Assembly (NCBI RefSeq): GCF_024448955.1
Contig: NZ_JAMOIH010000009.1
Location: 141,438-205,437 of the forward strand
Reading direction: 5' to 3'
Length of the DNA stretch: 64,000 nucleotides
Origin: Stutzerimonas stutzeri
Lineage (GTDB): Bacteria > Pseudomonadota > Gammaproteobacteria > Pseudomonadales > Pseudomonadaceae
Shown here: piece after piece, positions 7,422 through 16,782 of the stretch
How positions within the stretch are numbered: the stretch's first letter is position 1
How the letters are laid out: the number at the start of each line of letters is the position of its first letter
The notes under the pieces: generated by a model
Told to the model about the DNA's origin: nothing
Database searches by the model: none
The model's input: only the letters and a program-made list of their open reading frames with translations
Position numbers and translations under genes: made by a program

Positions 7422-8284
7422 TGGGCATCTCCTTCATAGAGGGCACGCACCGCGGCGGCGTTGAGCTGGGTGCGGGTGTCGGCGTCGGCCAGGCGCTGCA
7501 GGTACCAGGCATGGCGGCGGCTGCGCGGCTGCGCAGGTTTGCCCAAGGCAAACAGCTCATGCAATTGATCGCGGATGGCATCGGTGTCGTCGGCGACATA
7601 GGCGTCCACCAGGCCGCTGGCGTAGCGCTGCTCGCCCCCGGTCAGGCTCCAGATGAAGGGGCGGTCGCGGGAGTCGTATTCGTCGAGTCCGGCTTCCTGC
7701 TCGATCACTTGCGGGCCATTGAGGCCGACGCGGGCTTCGCGGGTGACGACCAGGTAGCTGCACAGCCCGGCGGCGATGGACATGCCGCCGAAGCAGCCGA
7801 CGGAACCGGCGACCACGCCGATCACCGGCTGGTAGTCGCGCAGCTCGACGATGGCCGCCTGAATTTCGGCGATGGCCGCCAGCCCCAGGTTGGCTTCCTG
7901 CAGGCGCACGCCACCGGTTTCCAGCAAGAGCACGGCGCGGGTCGGGATGCCGTTGCGGTTGTCTTCGGCAGCCAGTTCCAGCAAGCCTGCGATCTTCGCG
8001 CCGCCGACTTCGCCCATGCTGCCGCCCTGGAAGGCGCCTTCGATGGCGGCGATCACTGCCGGCTGGCCGTTAATGGTTCCTTTCGCGACCACCACGCCGT
8101 CATCGGCCTGGGTGACAATGCCCTGCTTCGGCAGCCAGGGCGAGGTGACGCGGTCGAACGGATCGAGCAGTTCGCGGAAGCTGCCTTCGTCCAGCAGCGC
8201 GCGGGCGCGCTCGCGGGCGCCGAGTTCGACGAAGCTGCGCGACTGAAGTAAACGGGCCACATTGTTAGCAGACGAATCAGTCAT
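7418..8284 (-). CDS. mdcD: malonate decarboxylase beta subunit
   Basis: A 288-residue carboxyltransferase-fold subunit, partner of MdcE. Family marks include QGGSMGEVGGAKIAGLLE and GVAGSVGCFGGMSIAAGL, glycine-rich oxyanion-hole stretches of the crotonase-like fold. It overlaps mdcC by 8 nt and mdcE by 4 nt, as expected for subunits made in equal amounts. Confidence 0.92.
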   Translation of the reverse strand: MTDSSANNVARLLQSRSFVELGARERARALLDEGSFRELLDPFDRVTSPWLPKQGIVTQADDGVVVAKGTINGQPAVIAAIEGAFQGGSMGEVGGAKIAGLLELAAEDNRNGIPTRAVLLLETGGVRLQEANLGLAAIAEIQAAIVELRDYQPVIGVVAGSVGCFGGMSIAAGLCSYLVVTREARVGLNGPQVIEQEAGLDEYDSRDRPFIWSLTGGEQRYASGLVDAYVADDTDAIRDQLHELFALGKPAQPRSRRHAWYLQRLADADTRTQLNAAAVRALYEGDAQ

Positions 8285-8576
8285 GGCCGACCTCCTCCAA
8301 TCCCTGCTCCAGACGCAGACGCACTACGCCGGGTGTGGCCCCAAAATCGTGAATATCGATGTTCAAGGCTGGCGGCATCTGCTCGCGGAACATCCGCTCG
8401 AACAGGTGCTGCCAGCGCTGCTCGGCGCCATTGACCGAGGTGACCACCTGGATCGCCAGCTTGCCGGCCTGGCCGGGTTCGAGCAGCACTTCCAGATCGC
8501 CCGAGCCGACCACGCCGACCAGGGCTTTGCCGCGGGCGGGTTGGCCGGCGGCAAATTCGAAAGACAAGGTTTCCAT
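8277..8576 (-). CDS. mdcC: malonate decarboxylase acyl carrier protein (delta subunit)
   Basis: A 99-residue acyl carrier. The GVVGSGDLEV motif carries Ser25, the expected attachment site of the phosphoribosyl-dephospho-CoA group added by MdcG. It starts 2 nt after mdcB ends and overlaps mdcD. Its length is normal for MdcC. Confidence 0.92.
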   Translation of the reverse strand: METLSFEFAAGQPARGKALVGVVGSGDLEVLLEPGQAGKLAIQVVTSVNGAEQRWQHLFERMFREQMPPALNIDIHDFGATPGVVRLRLEQGLEEVGHD

Positions 8577-8578
8577 GT

Positions 8579-9457
8579 TCAGTTGCTCCCAGTCGGCGCC
8601 GGCGCATGCGGCGCCAGGCGGTCGAGGAAAAGGGTGGCGGCCAGGAGATCGGCGGCGCCCCCCGGCGAGGCGTTGAGGGCGAGCATGTCGCGATCGAGCA
8701 GGCGCAGCTGGCGACGACCGGCGAGGCTGGCGGCACCACCGGCCTCGAGCACGGCACGGGCACCGGCCTGCATGCAGGTCAGCCCTTCCAGCCCGGCGCG
8801 ATGCAGCACGCAGGTGTCGGTCAGGGTGCTCATGATCGCCAGCAGCGCATCGAGCCGGGCGTTCTGCTCGCCAGCACCCGCATGGCGGCTGGCCAGCAGT
8901 TGCGGCAGACCGTGCTCGATCACGGCGGGAAAGCCGTGCTGCGCCTGTTCCCGCGCACCGAGCACGCCGTAGCGGCGGCAGACCCGTGCGCCATGGCTAT
9001 CGGGGTTGTGCGGCGCGGCCGGATCGCTCAGCCGGGCTAGTGCCGCCGCGGTATCGGCGATGCGTCGAGCGTCTGGTGCATCAGCTTCCAAAACCGCCGC
9101 CGCGCAGAGCAGCCCCAGCGCCCAAATCGCGCCGCGATGGGTGTTGATTCCGCCGGTGACGCGCAGCATCTCCGCCTCACCTTCACGGCCCAGTCGGCCG
9201 AGGGTTTCGCGCAAAGGCTGGCCGACTCCACCAAACATTTGTGCTGCTTCAGCCATCACCTTGAAGGCTGGCCACAAAGCATTGGCCGAAGCGTGCATCA
9301 GACCCAGATGCAGGTCGTCGTGCGCGCCATTGCCGCGCCGGTCCACCAATCCAGGCTTGGGTGAAAGGTCCGCTTCGTCGATCAGCACCTGCACCGCCAG
9401 ATCCGCCAGCCGCTCAGCCAGCGAGGGCTGCAGCTGACTTGCAATGAGTGCACTCAT
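8579..9457 (-). CDS. mdcB: triphosphoribosyl-dephospho-CoA synthase
   Basis: A 292-residue CitG/MdcB-type enzyme that makes the precursor of the MdcC prosthetic group from ATP and dephospho-CoA. The motif [20 protein letters not shown] is characteristic. The ATG at 9457 overlaps the mdcA stop as ATGA; an upstream in-frame start would lie inside mdcA. It ends 2 nt before mdcC. Confidence 0.9.
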   Translation of the reverse strand: MSALIASQLQPSLAERLADLAVQVLIDEADLSPKPGLVDRRGNGAHDDLHLGLMHASANALWPAFKVMAEAAQMFGGVGQPLRETLGRLGREGEAEMLRVTGGINTHRGAIWALGLLCAAAVLEADAPDARRIADTAAALARLSDPAAPHNPDSHGARVCRRYGVLGAREQAQHGFPAVIEHGLPQLLASRHAGAGEQNARLDALLAIMSTLTDTCVLHRAGLEGLTCMQAGARAVLEAGGAASLAGRRQLRLLDRDMLALNASPGGAADLLAATLFLDRLAPHAPAPTGSN

Positions 9458-11133
9458 CACCAGCTCCTGAACTTGGCAGGCGGGTTGTAGAGGCCGCCGG
9501 ACCAATCGACCAACTCGGCAATGCTCTTGGCCGCCAGCAATTCACGAGAGGCATCGTTGCGGCGGATGCCGAGGTCTTCCGGCAGCGCGATCAGCCCTTC
9601 GCGGCGCATGCGCTCGGTGTCCTTGGGGTTGTGGCGCAGCCCGATGCTGGTGACGCCCGCCACAGCGGCGATCATTGCCTGGCGTTCCTCCAGCGAGCGC
9701 GCCTTGTACAGGTAGGCGATGCCTTCCTCGGTGAGCAGGTGGGTGACGTCGTCGCCGTAGATCATGATCGGCGCCAGCGGCATGCCACTCTTCTTCGCCA
9801 CCTCCACCGCATCGAGCTGCTCGACGAAGGTGGGTTTGCCGCCTTCCTGGAAGGTCTCGACCATCTGTACCACCAGCTTTTTGCCGCGCTCGAGCATGGT
9901 TACCGGGGCTTCGCCGCCGGGCATGGCCATGTCCAGCCAGGCCGGTGTCGGATGGCGACGACCGCGCGGGTCGTGCCCCATGTTCGGCGCGCCGCCGAAG
10001 CCAGCCAGGCGCCCACGGGTGACGGTAGAGGAATGGCCGTCGCCATCCACCTGCAGAGTGGCGCCGATGAACAGGTCCACCGCGTACTGTCCGGCCAGCT
10101 GGCACATCATGCGGTTGGAACGCATCGAGCCGTCGCGGCCTGTGAAGAACACGTCCGGACGCTGGGCGATGTAGTTCTCCATGCCCAGCTCGGTGCCGAA
10201 GCAGTGCACGCTCTCGACCCAGCCGGTCTCGATCGCCGGGATTAGCGTCGGGTGCGGGTTGAGCGTCCAGTTGCGGCAGATCTTGCCTTTCAGGCCCAGG
10301 GATTCGCCGTAGGTCGGCAGGATCAGCTCGATGGCGGCGGTGTTGAAGCCGATGCCGTGGTTGAGCGACTGGACGTTGTGTTTCTCGTAGATGCCGCGGA
10401 TCGCCATCATCGCCATCAGCACGTGCACCGGCTTGATGTGGCGCGGGTCGCGGGTGAACAGTGGCTCGATGTAGAACGGCTTGTCGGCGACCACGACGAA
10501 ATCGACCCAGCTGGCCGGGATATCCACCCGTGGCAGGTCGCGTGGGTCGTCGACGATCTGGTTGACCTGGACGATGACGATACCGTCGCTGAAGGCCGTG
10601 GGCTCGACCAACGCCGGGGTGTCCTCGGTGCTGGGGCCGGTGTAGATGTTGCCCTCGCGATCGGCAGTGAAGCCGGCCACCAACGCGACGTTGGGGATCA
10701 GATCCACCAAGAGGCGCGAGTAGAGTTCGATGTAGGTATGGATGGCGCCGACTTCCAGCAGGCCGTCTTCGAGTAGCTGGCTGATGCGCAGGCTCTGCGG
10801 GCCGGCGAAGGAGAAGTCGAGCTTGCGGGCGATCTGCCGCTCGAACAGATCAAGATGCTCGGCGCGGCTGACGCTGGGCATGATCATGTGCAGATCATGC
10901 AGCTTGCCGGGATCGACCTGCGCCAGGGATCGCGAGAGAAAGTCCGCCTGCTTCTGGTTGTTGCCTTCGAGTACCACCCGATCACCCGGCGCGATCAGCG
11001 CTTCGAGCGCCGCGACAATCTTGTCGCTCGGCAGGACCACGCCGTCCGCAAGACTGCGCACCTGGTCGAGACGCCGGGCTTTTTCAGCGCGACGACGCGA
11101 CCACTGCGGCGGTGGGGATATTGTTGTTGTCAT
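9457..11133 (-). CDS. mdcA: malonate decarboxylase alpha subunit (acetyl-S-ACP:malonate ACP transferase)
   Basis: A 558-residue protein, the usual MdcA length, and the first gene of the operon. It transfers the carrier from acetate to malonate, starting each catalytic cycle. Characteristic stretches include [18 protein letters not shown] near the N terminus and [24 protein letters not shown] in the C-terminal half. I chose the ATG at 11133 ([15 protein letters not shown]) with GTGGAG upstream rather than an in-frame start at 11196. The whole operon mdcABCDEGH-madLM reads leftward from here. Confidence 0.93.
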   Translation of the reverse strand: MTTTISPPPQWSRRRAEKARRLDQVRSLADGVVLPSDKIVAALEALIAPGDRVVLEGNNQKQADFLSRSLAQVDPGKLHDLHMIMPSVSRAEHLDLFERQIARKLDFSFAGPQSLRISQLLEDGLLEVGAIHTYIELYSRLLVDLIPNVALVAGFTADREGNIYTGPSTEDTPALVEPTAFSDGIVIVQVNQIVDDPRDLPRVDIPASWVDFVVVADKPFYIEPLFTRDPRHIKPVHVLMAMMAIRGIYEKHNVQSLNHGIGFNTAAIELILPTYGESLGLKGKICRNWTLNPHPTLIPAIETGWVESVHCFGTELGMENYIAQRPDVFFTGRDGSMRSNRMMCQLAGQYAVDLFIGATLQVDGDGHSSTVTRGRLAGFGGAPNMGHDPRGRRHPTPAWLDMAMPGGEAPVTMLERGKKLVVQMVETFQEGGKPTFVEQLDAVEVAKKSGMPLAPIMIYGDDVTHLLTEEGIAYLYKARSLEERQAMIAAVAGVTSIGLRHNPKDTERMRREGLIALPEDLGIRRNDASRELLAAKSIAELVDWSGGLYNPPAKFRSW

Positions 11134-11176
11134 GCTGACTCCACAGGTTTCCGCTTTGTGGAGCGCACAGTAGGGA

Positions 11177-11194
11177 GATGACCGAAGAGTCATC
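11177..11194. promoter_or_regulatory. candidate operator upstream of mdcA
   Basis: A perfect interrupted palindrome, GATGAC-N6-GTCATC, lies 44 nt upstream of the mdcA start. A LysR activator such as MdcR could bind here, but the spacing is not the textbook T-N11-A, so this is a suggestion only. Confidence 0.35.
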
Positions 11195-11250
11195 AATCAA
11201 GCTGAGGGGCGTTTCGTTACGCTGAGGTTAACGATGGCTCTGCGGCGCCC

Positions 11251-11688
11251 TTAGAGCCAGCCCAGCGTAACGCCAGCGAGCAGCAGATAACGGCCACCCT
11301 TGGCCAGAGTCACCAATAGCAGGAAACTCCAGAGCGGCTCACGCAGGGTTCCGGCGACCACCGTCAGTGGATCACCGATGATCGGTACCCAGCTCAGCAA
11401 GAGCGACCATCGGCCGTAGCGGTGGTAGGCGCGCTGGGCCTTGTCCAATTGTTTCTCGCTCACCGGGAACCAGCGCTTGCCATGCAGGCGTTCGATGTAG
11501 CGGCCGATCAGCCAGTTGGCCAGCGAACCCAAGACGTTGCCGAACGTAGCCACGCCCAGCAGCACCCATGGCGAGAACGACTCGCTAAGCAGCAGCCCGA
11601 CCAACACCGCTTCGGACTGAGCCGGCAGCAATGTGGCAGCGGCAAAAGCCGCAAGAAACAAGCCGAAGTAACCTGACAGCTCGAACAT
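11251..11688 (-). CDS. YqaA-family (SNARE-associated/DedA-like) membrane protein
   Basis: A 145-residue membrane protein with hydrophobic segments at about residues 6-35, 42-62, 95-115 and 120-142. The motif FGNVLGSLANWLIGRY and the loop with LLSWVPIIGDPLTVVAGTLR match the YqaA branch of the DedA/VTT family, thought to act as lipid-related transporters or scramblases. It is just upstream of mdcA on the same strand, but is separated by the mdc control region, so it is probably unrelated to malonate use. Confidence 0.85.
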   Translation of the reverse strand: MFELSGYFGLFLAAFAAATLLPAQSEAVLVGLLLSESFSPWVLLGVATFGNVLGSLANWLIGRYIERLHGKRWFPVSEKQLDKAQRAYHRYGRWSLLLSWVPIIGDPLTVVAGTLREPLWSFLLLVTLAKGGRYLLLAGVTLGWL

Positions 11689-11729
11689 GAGCGCTACAAA
11701 TCAGCAGAGCCGTGGCGCGAAGCCTGGGC

Positions 11730-11972
11730 TCAGCGCCCCGGTTGCGGGCGGAAGCCCGGCACAGCAGTGGGACGCTCTACGCGAGCGGCGGGCATGGTGC
11801 AATTGAGGTCGCGGAACGGCTGGCCATTGAGCAGTTCCCAGCCATGACCGGGCGACGTTTGACGGCAGATAACGGTGCCGTCGGCCTTGCTCTGCCATTG
11901 GTAGTAAGGCGCAGGGCCGGCAAAGGCCAGCAGCGGTAGGAAGAAACTGAAGACAAGGAACAAGAAACGCAT
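11730..11972 (-). CDS. small exported protein of unknown function
   Basis: An 80-residue protein starting MRFLFLVFSFFLPLLAFAG, a clear signal peptide (cleavage likely after AFA). The mature part (YYQWQSKADGTVICRQTSPG) has two cysteines and resembles short periplasmic proteins of the DUF4124 type, though I am not certain. I chose the ATG at 11972 because it places the signal sequence at the N terminus. It lies 41 nt upstream of the YqaA gene on the same strand. Confidence 0.65.
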   Translation of the reverse strand: MRFLFLVFSFFLPLLAFAGPAPYYQWQSKADGTVICRQTSPGHGWELLNGQPFRDLNCTMPAARVERPTAVPGFRPQPGR

Positions 11973-12152
11973 GGCAGGGCTTCGGTAGGGAGCTGGCGCC
12001 ACTTTAGCCGGATCGGCGCTTCGCGCAAGCACCGCTCGGCAAAGCGGCATAGGGTAGTACTTGTAGCTCAAGGGGACGCCTGGTCCTTACACTCGGAAGA
12101 AGGTTGATCAGGTCCGCGCGCAACTCGCTCTTACGAAAAGCGAGCAAACAAT

Positions 12153-12581
12153 TCAGTACCAGACCTTCGCCGCCTCGCGCATGAAGATCTCTACCGTCTT
12201 CGGCCCGATACCCTCGAACTCGGCAAGGCGCTTTTCCAGCGCCGTACGGCTTTCGCTCTGCTCACGGATGTTGCCGAGCTTGCCGCCGTACTCGCTGTTG
12301 AGCTTTCCGCACAGCTTGAGCAGGCGTTCGGCGGTCGATTCGTCGTAACGCACATAGCGCCCTTCGCCGAGCATGCTTACCAATTGCTGCCGGCTGCAGT
12401 TGCAGAGCTTTCTCGACGTGTCGCGCTTGTGTTTGTCGACGATGACCCGATAGGCCTCGGCGGCGATATCCTGCTGGATGCGCTTGCCGAACAGGAAGCT
12501 GGCGATGAACCATTTGAACAAGTCGCCTTCGCCTTTCTCGATTTCGATACCTAGGTCTTTTGCGCTAATTTCGCGTGCCAT
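12153..12581 (-). CDS. small helix-hairpin-helix DNA-binding protein
   Basis: A 142-residue protein with a C-terminal helix-hairpin-helix, LAEFEGIGPKTVEIFMREA, as in the endonuclease III/DNA glycosylase superfamily. It lacks the full glycosylase domain and I see no iron-sulfur cysteine cluster, so catalytic activity is doubtful. The N-terminal half has GDLFKWFIASFLFGKRI. Related proteins in pseudomonads are often labelled 'DNA methylase' without evidence. The ATG at 12581 has GAGG at 6-nt spacing, better than an upstream in-frame start at 12593. It is a single-gene unit. Confidence 0.7.
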   Translation of the reverse strand: MAREISAKDLGIEIEKGEGDLFKWFIASFLFGKRIQQDIAAEAYRVIVDKHKRDTSRKLCNCSRQQLVSMLGEGRYVRYDESTAERLLKLCGKLNSEYGGKLGNIREQSESRTALEKRLAEFEGIGPKTVEIFMREAAKVWY

Positions 12582-12978
12582 TTGGCGCCTCATTTCAGCT
12601 GTTCTTCATGATGCGACGACGGCGATGGCGCTAGGTTCGAGATTTATCCATCCAAGTAACCGTCGGCGTGCCCTAGCATCGGCAAGTTTCCGCCTACTGC
12701 TTGAGGATGGTGAGCGGTTTATTGCCAATACCCTTCGAATAGACGCGTTAACTCAACGTGGCAGAGCCCTGAGGGTGTATGGCACGGCTCGTGCTTGCTC
12801 CTGCCTAGCCCGATGCGATTACCAAGACAAGAAAGCCGCACAGCGCGCCCGCTTTTCCCTAGTGAAAGCTTACCCGCCGCCGTAACCGCCCTTCTTGTCC
12901 TTGCAGCCTTTGAAGCTGCGGCCGATCGTCTATCGTCAAGGGTTGCGAAAACCAATAACAACGAAACGGAGTTACATC
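12582..12978. other. intergenic region upstream of the TAXI-TRAP operon
   Basis: A 397-base gap between divergent genes. I see no convincing gene or strong hairpin. The promoter of the TRAP operon should lie in its right part, near 12920-12965, where AT content rises. Confidence 0.4.
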
Positions 12979-13932
12979 ATGAGACTGACCAAACGCTTTG
13001 GCCTGCTTGCTGCCGCTGCAGCCTTCACTGCCAGCACCGCAGCCGTCGCTGCGCCGACCTTCATCAACATCCTCACCGGCGGCACCAGCGGCGTTTACTA
13101 CCCGATCGGCGTAGCCCTGTCGCAGCAGTACAACAAGATCGACGGCGCCAAGACCTCCGTTCAGGCCACCAAGGCATCGGTAGAGAACCTCAACCTGTTG
13201 CAGGCCGGTCGCGGCGAGCTGGCTTTCGCCCTCGGTGATTCCGTGGACGATGCCTGGAACGGCGTCGAGGATGCCGGCTTCAAGGCCCCGCTCAAGCGTC
13301 TGCGCGCCATTGCCGCCACCTACCCGAACTACATCCACATCGTGGCCAGCAAGGAGTCCGGGATCCAGACCCTGGAAGACCTGAAGGGCAAGCGCATCTC
13401 CGTCGGCGCGCCGAAATCCGGTACCGAGCTCAACGCCCGCGCCATCTTCAAGGCCGCCGGCCTGACCTACGAGGACATGGGCCGCGTGGAATTCATGCCC
13501 TACGCCGAGTCGGTCGAGCTGATCAAGAACCGTCAGCTGGATGCCACCCTGCAATCATCCGGCCTCGGCATGGCGGCGATTCGCGATCTGGCGGCCATGG
13601 TCCCGATCACCTTCGTCGCGGTTCCCGAGGACGTGGTTGCCAAGATCGGCAGCGCCGCCTACCAGTCGAAGATGATTCCGGCCGGCACCTATGACGGTCA
13701 GGACGCGGACATTCCCACTGCCGCCATCACCAATATCCTGGTCAGCCACGAGAAGGTCTCCGATGACGTCGCCTACCAGATGACCAAGCTGATCTTCGAG
13801 AACCTCGATCACCTGTCCAGCGCCCACTCCGCAGCCAAGGATATCAAGCTGGAAACCGCGACCGAAGGTCTGCCGATCCCGCTGCACCCGGGCGCCGAGC
13901 GCTACTACAAGGAAGCCGGCGTCCTCAAGTGA
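12979..13932 (+). CDS. TAXI-type TRAP transporter solute-binding protein
   Basis: A 317-residue periplasmic binding protein. The start MRLTKRFGLLAAAAAFTAST...AVAA is a signal peptide, followed by the family signature FINILTGGTSGVYYPIGVAL. GKRISVGAPKSGTELNARAI is the second typical region. It captures a small organic acid and delivers it to the permease encoded next. The ATG at 12979 is preceded by ACGGAG; an upstream in-frame ATG (12895) would bury the signal peptide. The substrate is unknown; TAXI proteins that have been studied bind glutamate, alpha-ketoglutarate or related acids. Confidence 0.9.
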   Translation: MRLTKRFGLLAAAAAFTASTAAVAAPTFINILTGGTSGVYYPIGVALSQQYNKIDGAKTSVQATKASVENLNLLQAGRGELAFALGDSVDDAWNGVEDAGFKAPLKRLRAIAATYPNYIHIVASKESGIQTLEDLKGKRISVGAPKSGTELNARAIFKAAGLTYEDMGRVEFMPYAESVELIKNRQLDATLQSSGLGMAAIRDLAAMVPITFVAVPEDVVAKIGSAAYQSKMIPAGTYDGQDADIPTAAITNILVSHEKVSDDVAYQMTKLIFENLDHLSSAHSAAKDIKLETATEGLPIPLHPGAERYYKEAGVLK

Positions 13933-14073
13933 CAGCCGGGCCGGGCGGGTCTGGTACCCGCCCGGTTTGCCTTCAAGACTGCATAGCCTGATGGTCCGCA
14001 TCCCGGGCCATCACGAAGAACGCCCATGCTCCGCACTGGCGCGACGCTTCAATCTTTCCGAGAGAGCCATCCC

Positions 14074-16101
14074 ATGAGCGAGACCCAAGGGCTGCACAGC
14101 AGTCCCAGCGAATGGCCAAAGACGTTGTTCTACGTCGCGCTGCTGTTTTCCACCTATCAGATCATTACCGCCGCCTTTCATCCGGTGTCTAGCCAGGTAT
14201 TGCGCGCGGGCCACGTCGGTTTCCTGCTGCTGATGGTGTTTCTCTGCTACCCGGCAAAAGGCAATGGCCGCCCCTGGCAGCCGCTGGCCTGGCTACTCGG
14301 CCTGGCCGGCATGGCGACGGCTTTCTATCAGTGGTATTTCGAGGGCGATCTGGTTCAACGCTCGGGTGACCTGACCACTACCGACATGTACATCGGCATC
14401 ATCCTCACCGTGTTGGTGTTCGAAGCAGGCCGCCGGGTGATGGGCATTGCACTGCCGACCATCTGCGCGATCTTCCTGGCCTACGGTCTGTTCGGCGAGT
14501 ACCTGCCGGGCGACTTCGCCCACCGTGGCTATGGTTTCGATCAGATCATCAACCAGCTGTCGTTCGGTACCGAGGGCTTCTACGGCACGCCAACGTATGT
14601 CTCGGCCACCTATATTTTCCTCTTCATCCTGTTCGGCTCCTTCCTCGAGCAGGCCGGGATGATCAAGCTGTTCACCGATTTCGCCATGGGCATGTTCGGC
14701 CACAAGACCGGCGGCCCGGCCAAGGTATCGGTGGTGTCATCGGCGCTGATGGGCACCATCACCGGCTCCGGCGTGGCCAACGTGGTCACCACCGGGCAGT
14801 TCACCATTCCGCTGATGAAACGCTTCGGCTACCGACCGGCCTTCGCCGGCGCAGTGGAGGCCACGGCCAGCATGGGTGGGCAGATCATGCCGCCGGTAAT
14901 GGGCGCCGTGGCTTTCATCATGGCCGAAACCATCAACGTGCCGTACATCGAAGTGGCCAAGGCGGCGCTGATTCCGGCCATGCTGTATTTCTTCGCGGTG
15001 TTCTGGATCGTGCATCTGGAAGCCCGCAGCAAGGACCTCAAGGGCCTGCCGAAGGACCAATGCCCGAGCGCCTGGAGTGCGGTTAAGGAACGCTGGTATC
15101 TGCTGATTCCGCTGTTCGTGCTGGTCTACCTGCTGTTCTCCGGTCGCACGCCGATGTTCTCCGGCACTGTCGGTCTGGCACTGACGGCCATCGTCATCCT
15201 CGGCTCGGCGATCATTCTCAAAGCCAGCAGTTTCTGGCTGCGCGCCGCCTTCTGGATTGCGCTGGGCGTGCTCTGCGCCGGCTTCTTCCAGCTTGGCATC
15301 GGGGTGATTTTTGGTGTCATCGCGTCGCTAGTGGTGGTCTGCTGGTTCATCAAAGGTGGCCGCGACACCCTGCGCGCCTGCCTGTTCGCCCTGGTGGAAG
15401 GCGCGCGCCATGCGATCCCGGTGGGTATCGCCTGTGTGCTGGTGGGGGTGATCATCGGCATCGTCTCGCTGACTGGCATCGCCAGCACCTTCGCCGGCTA
15501 CATCCTGGCCATCGGAGAGAACAACCTGTTTCTCTCGCTGGTGCTGACCATGATTACCTGCCTGGTGCTGGGCATGGGCATCCCGACCATTCCCAACTAC
15601 ATCATCACCAGCGCCATCGCCGCACCGGCGCTGGAGCAGCTGGGCGTGCCGCTGATCGTCTCGCACATGTTCGTCTTCTACTTCGGGCTGATGGCCGACC
15701 TGACGCCGCCGGTAGCGCTGGCCTGCTTCGCCGCAGCACCGATCGCACGCGAGAACGGCTTCAAGATCAGCCTCTGGGCGATCCGTATCGCTGCCGCCGG
15801 CTTCGTCGTGCCCTTCATGGCGGTCTACGATCCGGCGCTGATGATGCAAGGCGATAGCTGGCTGGCCACTGTCTACATGGTGGTCAAGGCACTCTTCGCG
15901 GTGTGCCTGTGGGGCATGGCGGTAACAGGCCACCTGAGCATACGCATGCCGCTGTGGGAACGGCTGTGGGCACTTGGGGCCGGATTCGCCCTGATCCTGG
16001 CGATGCCGATCAGCGACGAAATCGGCTTCGCCCTGGGGATCGCCCTGGTAGCCCAGCACGTCTGGCGCGCCCGCCGCGCCGAGCGTCTGGCGGCAGCGTG
16101 A
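14074..16101 (+). CDS. TRAP transporter fused permease (small plus large membrane subunits)
   Basis: A 675-residue inner-membrane protein. The N-terminal part (about residues 15-110) corresponds to the small DctQ-like subunit and the remainder to the large DctM-like subunit, as is usual for TAXI systems. Features include GTITGSGVANVVTTGQFTIP and VLGMGIPTIPNYIITSAIAA, repeats of the DctM core. The start MSETQGLHSS at 14074 is chosen over an upstream ATG at 14026 since the family begins shortly before the first membrane segment. Transport is driven by the sodium gradient in known members. Confidence 0.92.
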   Translation: MSETQGLHSSPSEWPKTLFYVALLFSTYQIITAAFHPVSSQVLRAGHVGFLLLMVFLCYPAKGNGRPWQPLAWLLGLAGMATAFYQWYFEGDLVQRSGDLTTTDMYIGIILTVLVFEAGRRVMGIALPTICAIFLAYGLFGEYLPGDFAHRGYGFDQIINQLSFGTEGFYGTPTYVSATYIFLFILFGSFLEQAGMIKLFTDFAMGMFGHKTGGPAKVSVVSSALMGTITGSGVANVVTTGQFTIPLMKRFGYRPAFAGAVEATASMGGQIMPPVMGAVAFIMAETINVPYIEVAKAALIPAMLYFFAVFWIVHLEARSKDLKGLPKDQCPSAWSAVKERWYLLIPLFVLVYLLFSGRTPMFSGTVGLALTAIVILGSAIILKASSFWLRAAFWIALGVLCAGFFQLGIGVIFGVIASLVVVCWFIKGGRDTLRACLFALVEGARHAIPVGIACVLVGVIIGIVSLTGIASTFAGYILAIGENNLFLSLVLTMITCLVLGMGIPTIPNYIITSAIAAPALEQLGVPLIVSHMFVFYFGLMADLTPPVALACFAAAPIARENGFKISLWAIRIAAAGFVVPFMAVYDPALMMQGDSWLATVYMVVKALFAVCLWGMAVTGHLSIRMPLWERLWALGAGFALILAMPISDEIGFALGIALVAQHVWRARRAERLAAA

Positions 16102-16499
16102 TCGGGTTGTGCCTGGGGCTGGCCGGTGTGGTGTGGGCGCAACTGCCCACACCCGCCTTCACCCTGGCGTGGAACCACACCATCGAGAAGATCCGCTGGG
16201 AAGAAGACTACCGCGTGACGCCGGACGGGCTGCTGCTCGGCGAAGCGCGGATCAAGGGCACCGGCGCCGGCATGGAAGTTCCGGATGACGCCCAGTTGCG
16301 CGACGGCAGCTGGCACTACCAGCGCCAGCTGCCGCCTCTGCAACCGCTGCGTGTGGGGCGAACCCCTGAAGCCGGCGATTATCAGCTGTGTTTCGACCAG
16401 CGCTGCCACGCGCTGAGCGAATGGCTCGGCCCGCCCACTTCGGAGCAGCCCACGCTGGAGCTGTGGAGTTGCAGCGTGCCGGCAAACAGTTCCTCTTGA
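16098..16499 (+). CDS. DUF1850 protein linked to the TRAP transporter
   Basis: A 133-residue protein starting at a GTG whose last two bases overlap the permease stop (GTGA at 16098-16101). It has an N-terminal hydrophobic segment (IGLCLGLAGVVWA) that may be a signal peptide, and the DUF1850 pattern: LAWNHTIEKIRWEEDYRVT, then FDQRCHALSEW. DUF1850 genes are often found after TAXI-TRAP permeases; their role is unknown. The overlap implies co-translation and a joint job. Confidence 0.8.
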   Translation: MIGLCLGLAGVVWAQLPTPAFTLAWNHTIEKIRWEEDYRVTPDGLLLGEARIKGTGAGMEVPDDAQLRDGSWHYQRQLPPLQPLRVGRTPEAGDYQLCFDQRCHALSEWLGPPTSEQPTLELWSCSVPANSSS

Positions 16500-16530
16500 T
16501 TACAGCAAGTCCGCTCGAGACTCCGCAGTA

Positions 16531-16774
16531 GGGTGCGCTCCGCACCCCAGCAAAGCATAAAAACCGCGCCCAACCTCGGTGCGCAGAATGAATCGGTGAG
16601 AGGCGATTCATTGCACCATGGCCCCGATGGTTCCCACGCTCCTGCGTGGGACTCCTCCAACCGGTGCTGTGATCCAGACGCAAGCCACCAGGCGTGCCCA
16701 CGCATGAGCGTGGCACGATCAGACATCAGCCTGACGGCAGGTCCGCTCGACAACCGACCCCACGATCAGTGTGG
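16531..16774. repeat. cluster of short palindromic repeats
   Basis: Four hairpin-forming units lie in this otherwise empty gap: GGGTGCG-ctc-CGCACCC (16531-16547), TCCCACGCTCCTGCGTGGGA (16632-16651), GTGCC..ATGA..GGCAC (16694-16716) and CCCAC..GTGGG (16758-16774). The word GTCCGCTCGA occurs twice, near 16508 and 16741. The second and third units share the CCCACGC/GCGTGG core found in dispersed extragenic palindromes of pseudomonads. Confidence 0.65.
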
Positions 16775-16782
16775 GCGATCCG

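Noticed and set aside
15328..16152. A 274-residue open frame on the minus strand
   Set aside because: Antisense to the TRAP permease; rich in His, Gln and Arg as expected from the complement of membrane-protein codons.
16531..16774. A CRISPR array
   Set aside because: The repeats are different palindromes with irregular spacing, not identical direct repeats with equal spacers.
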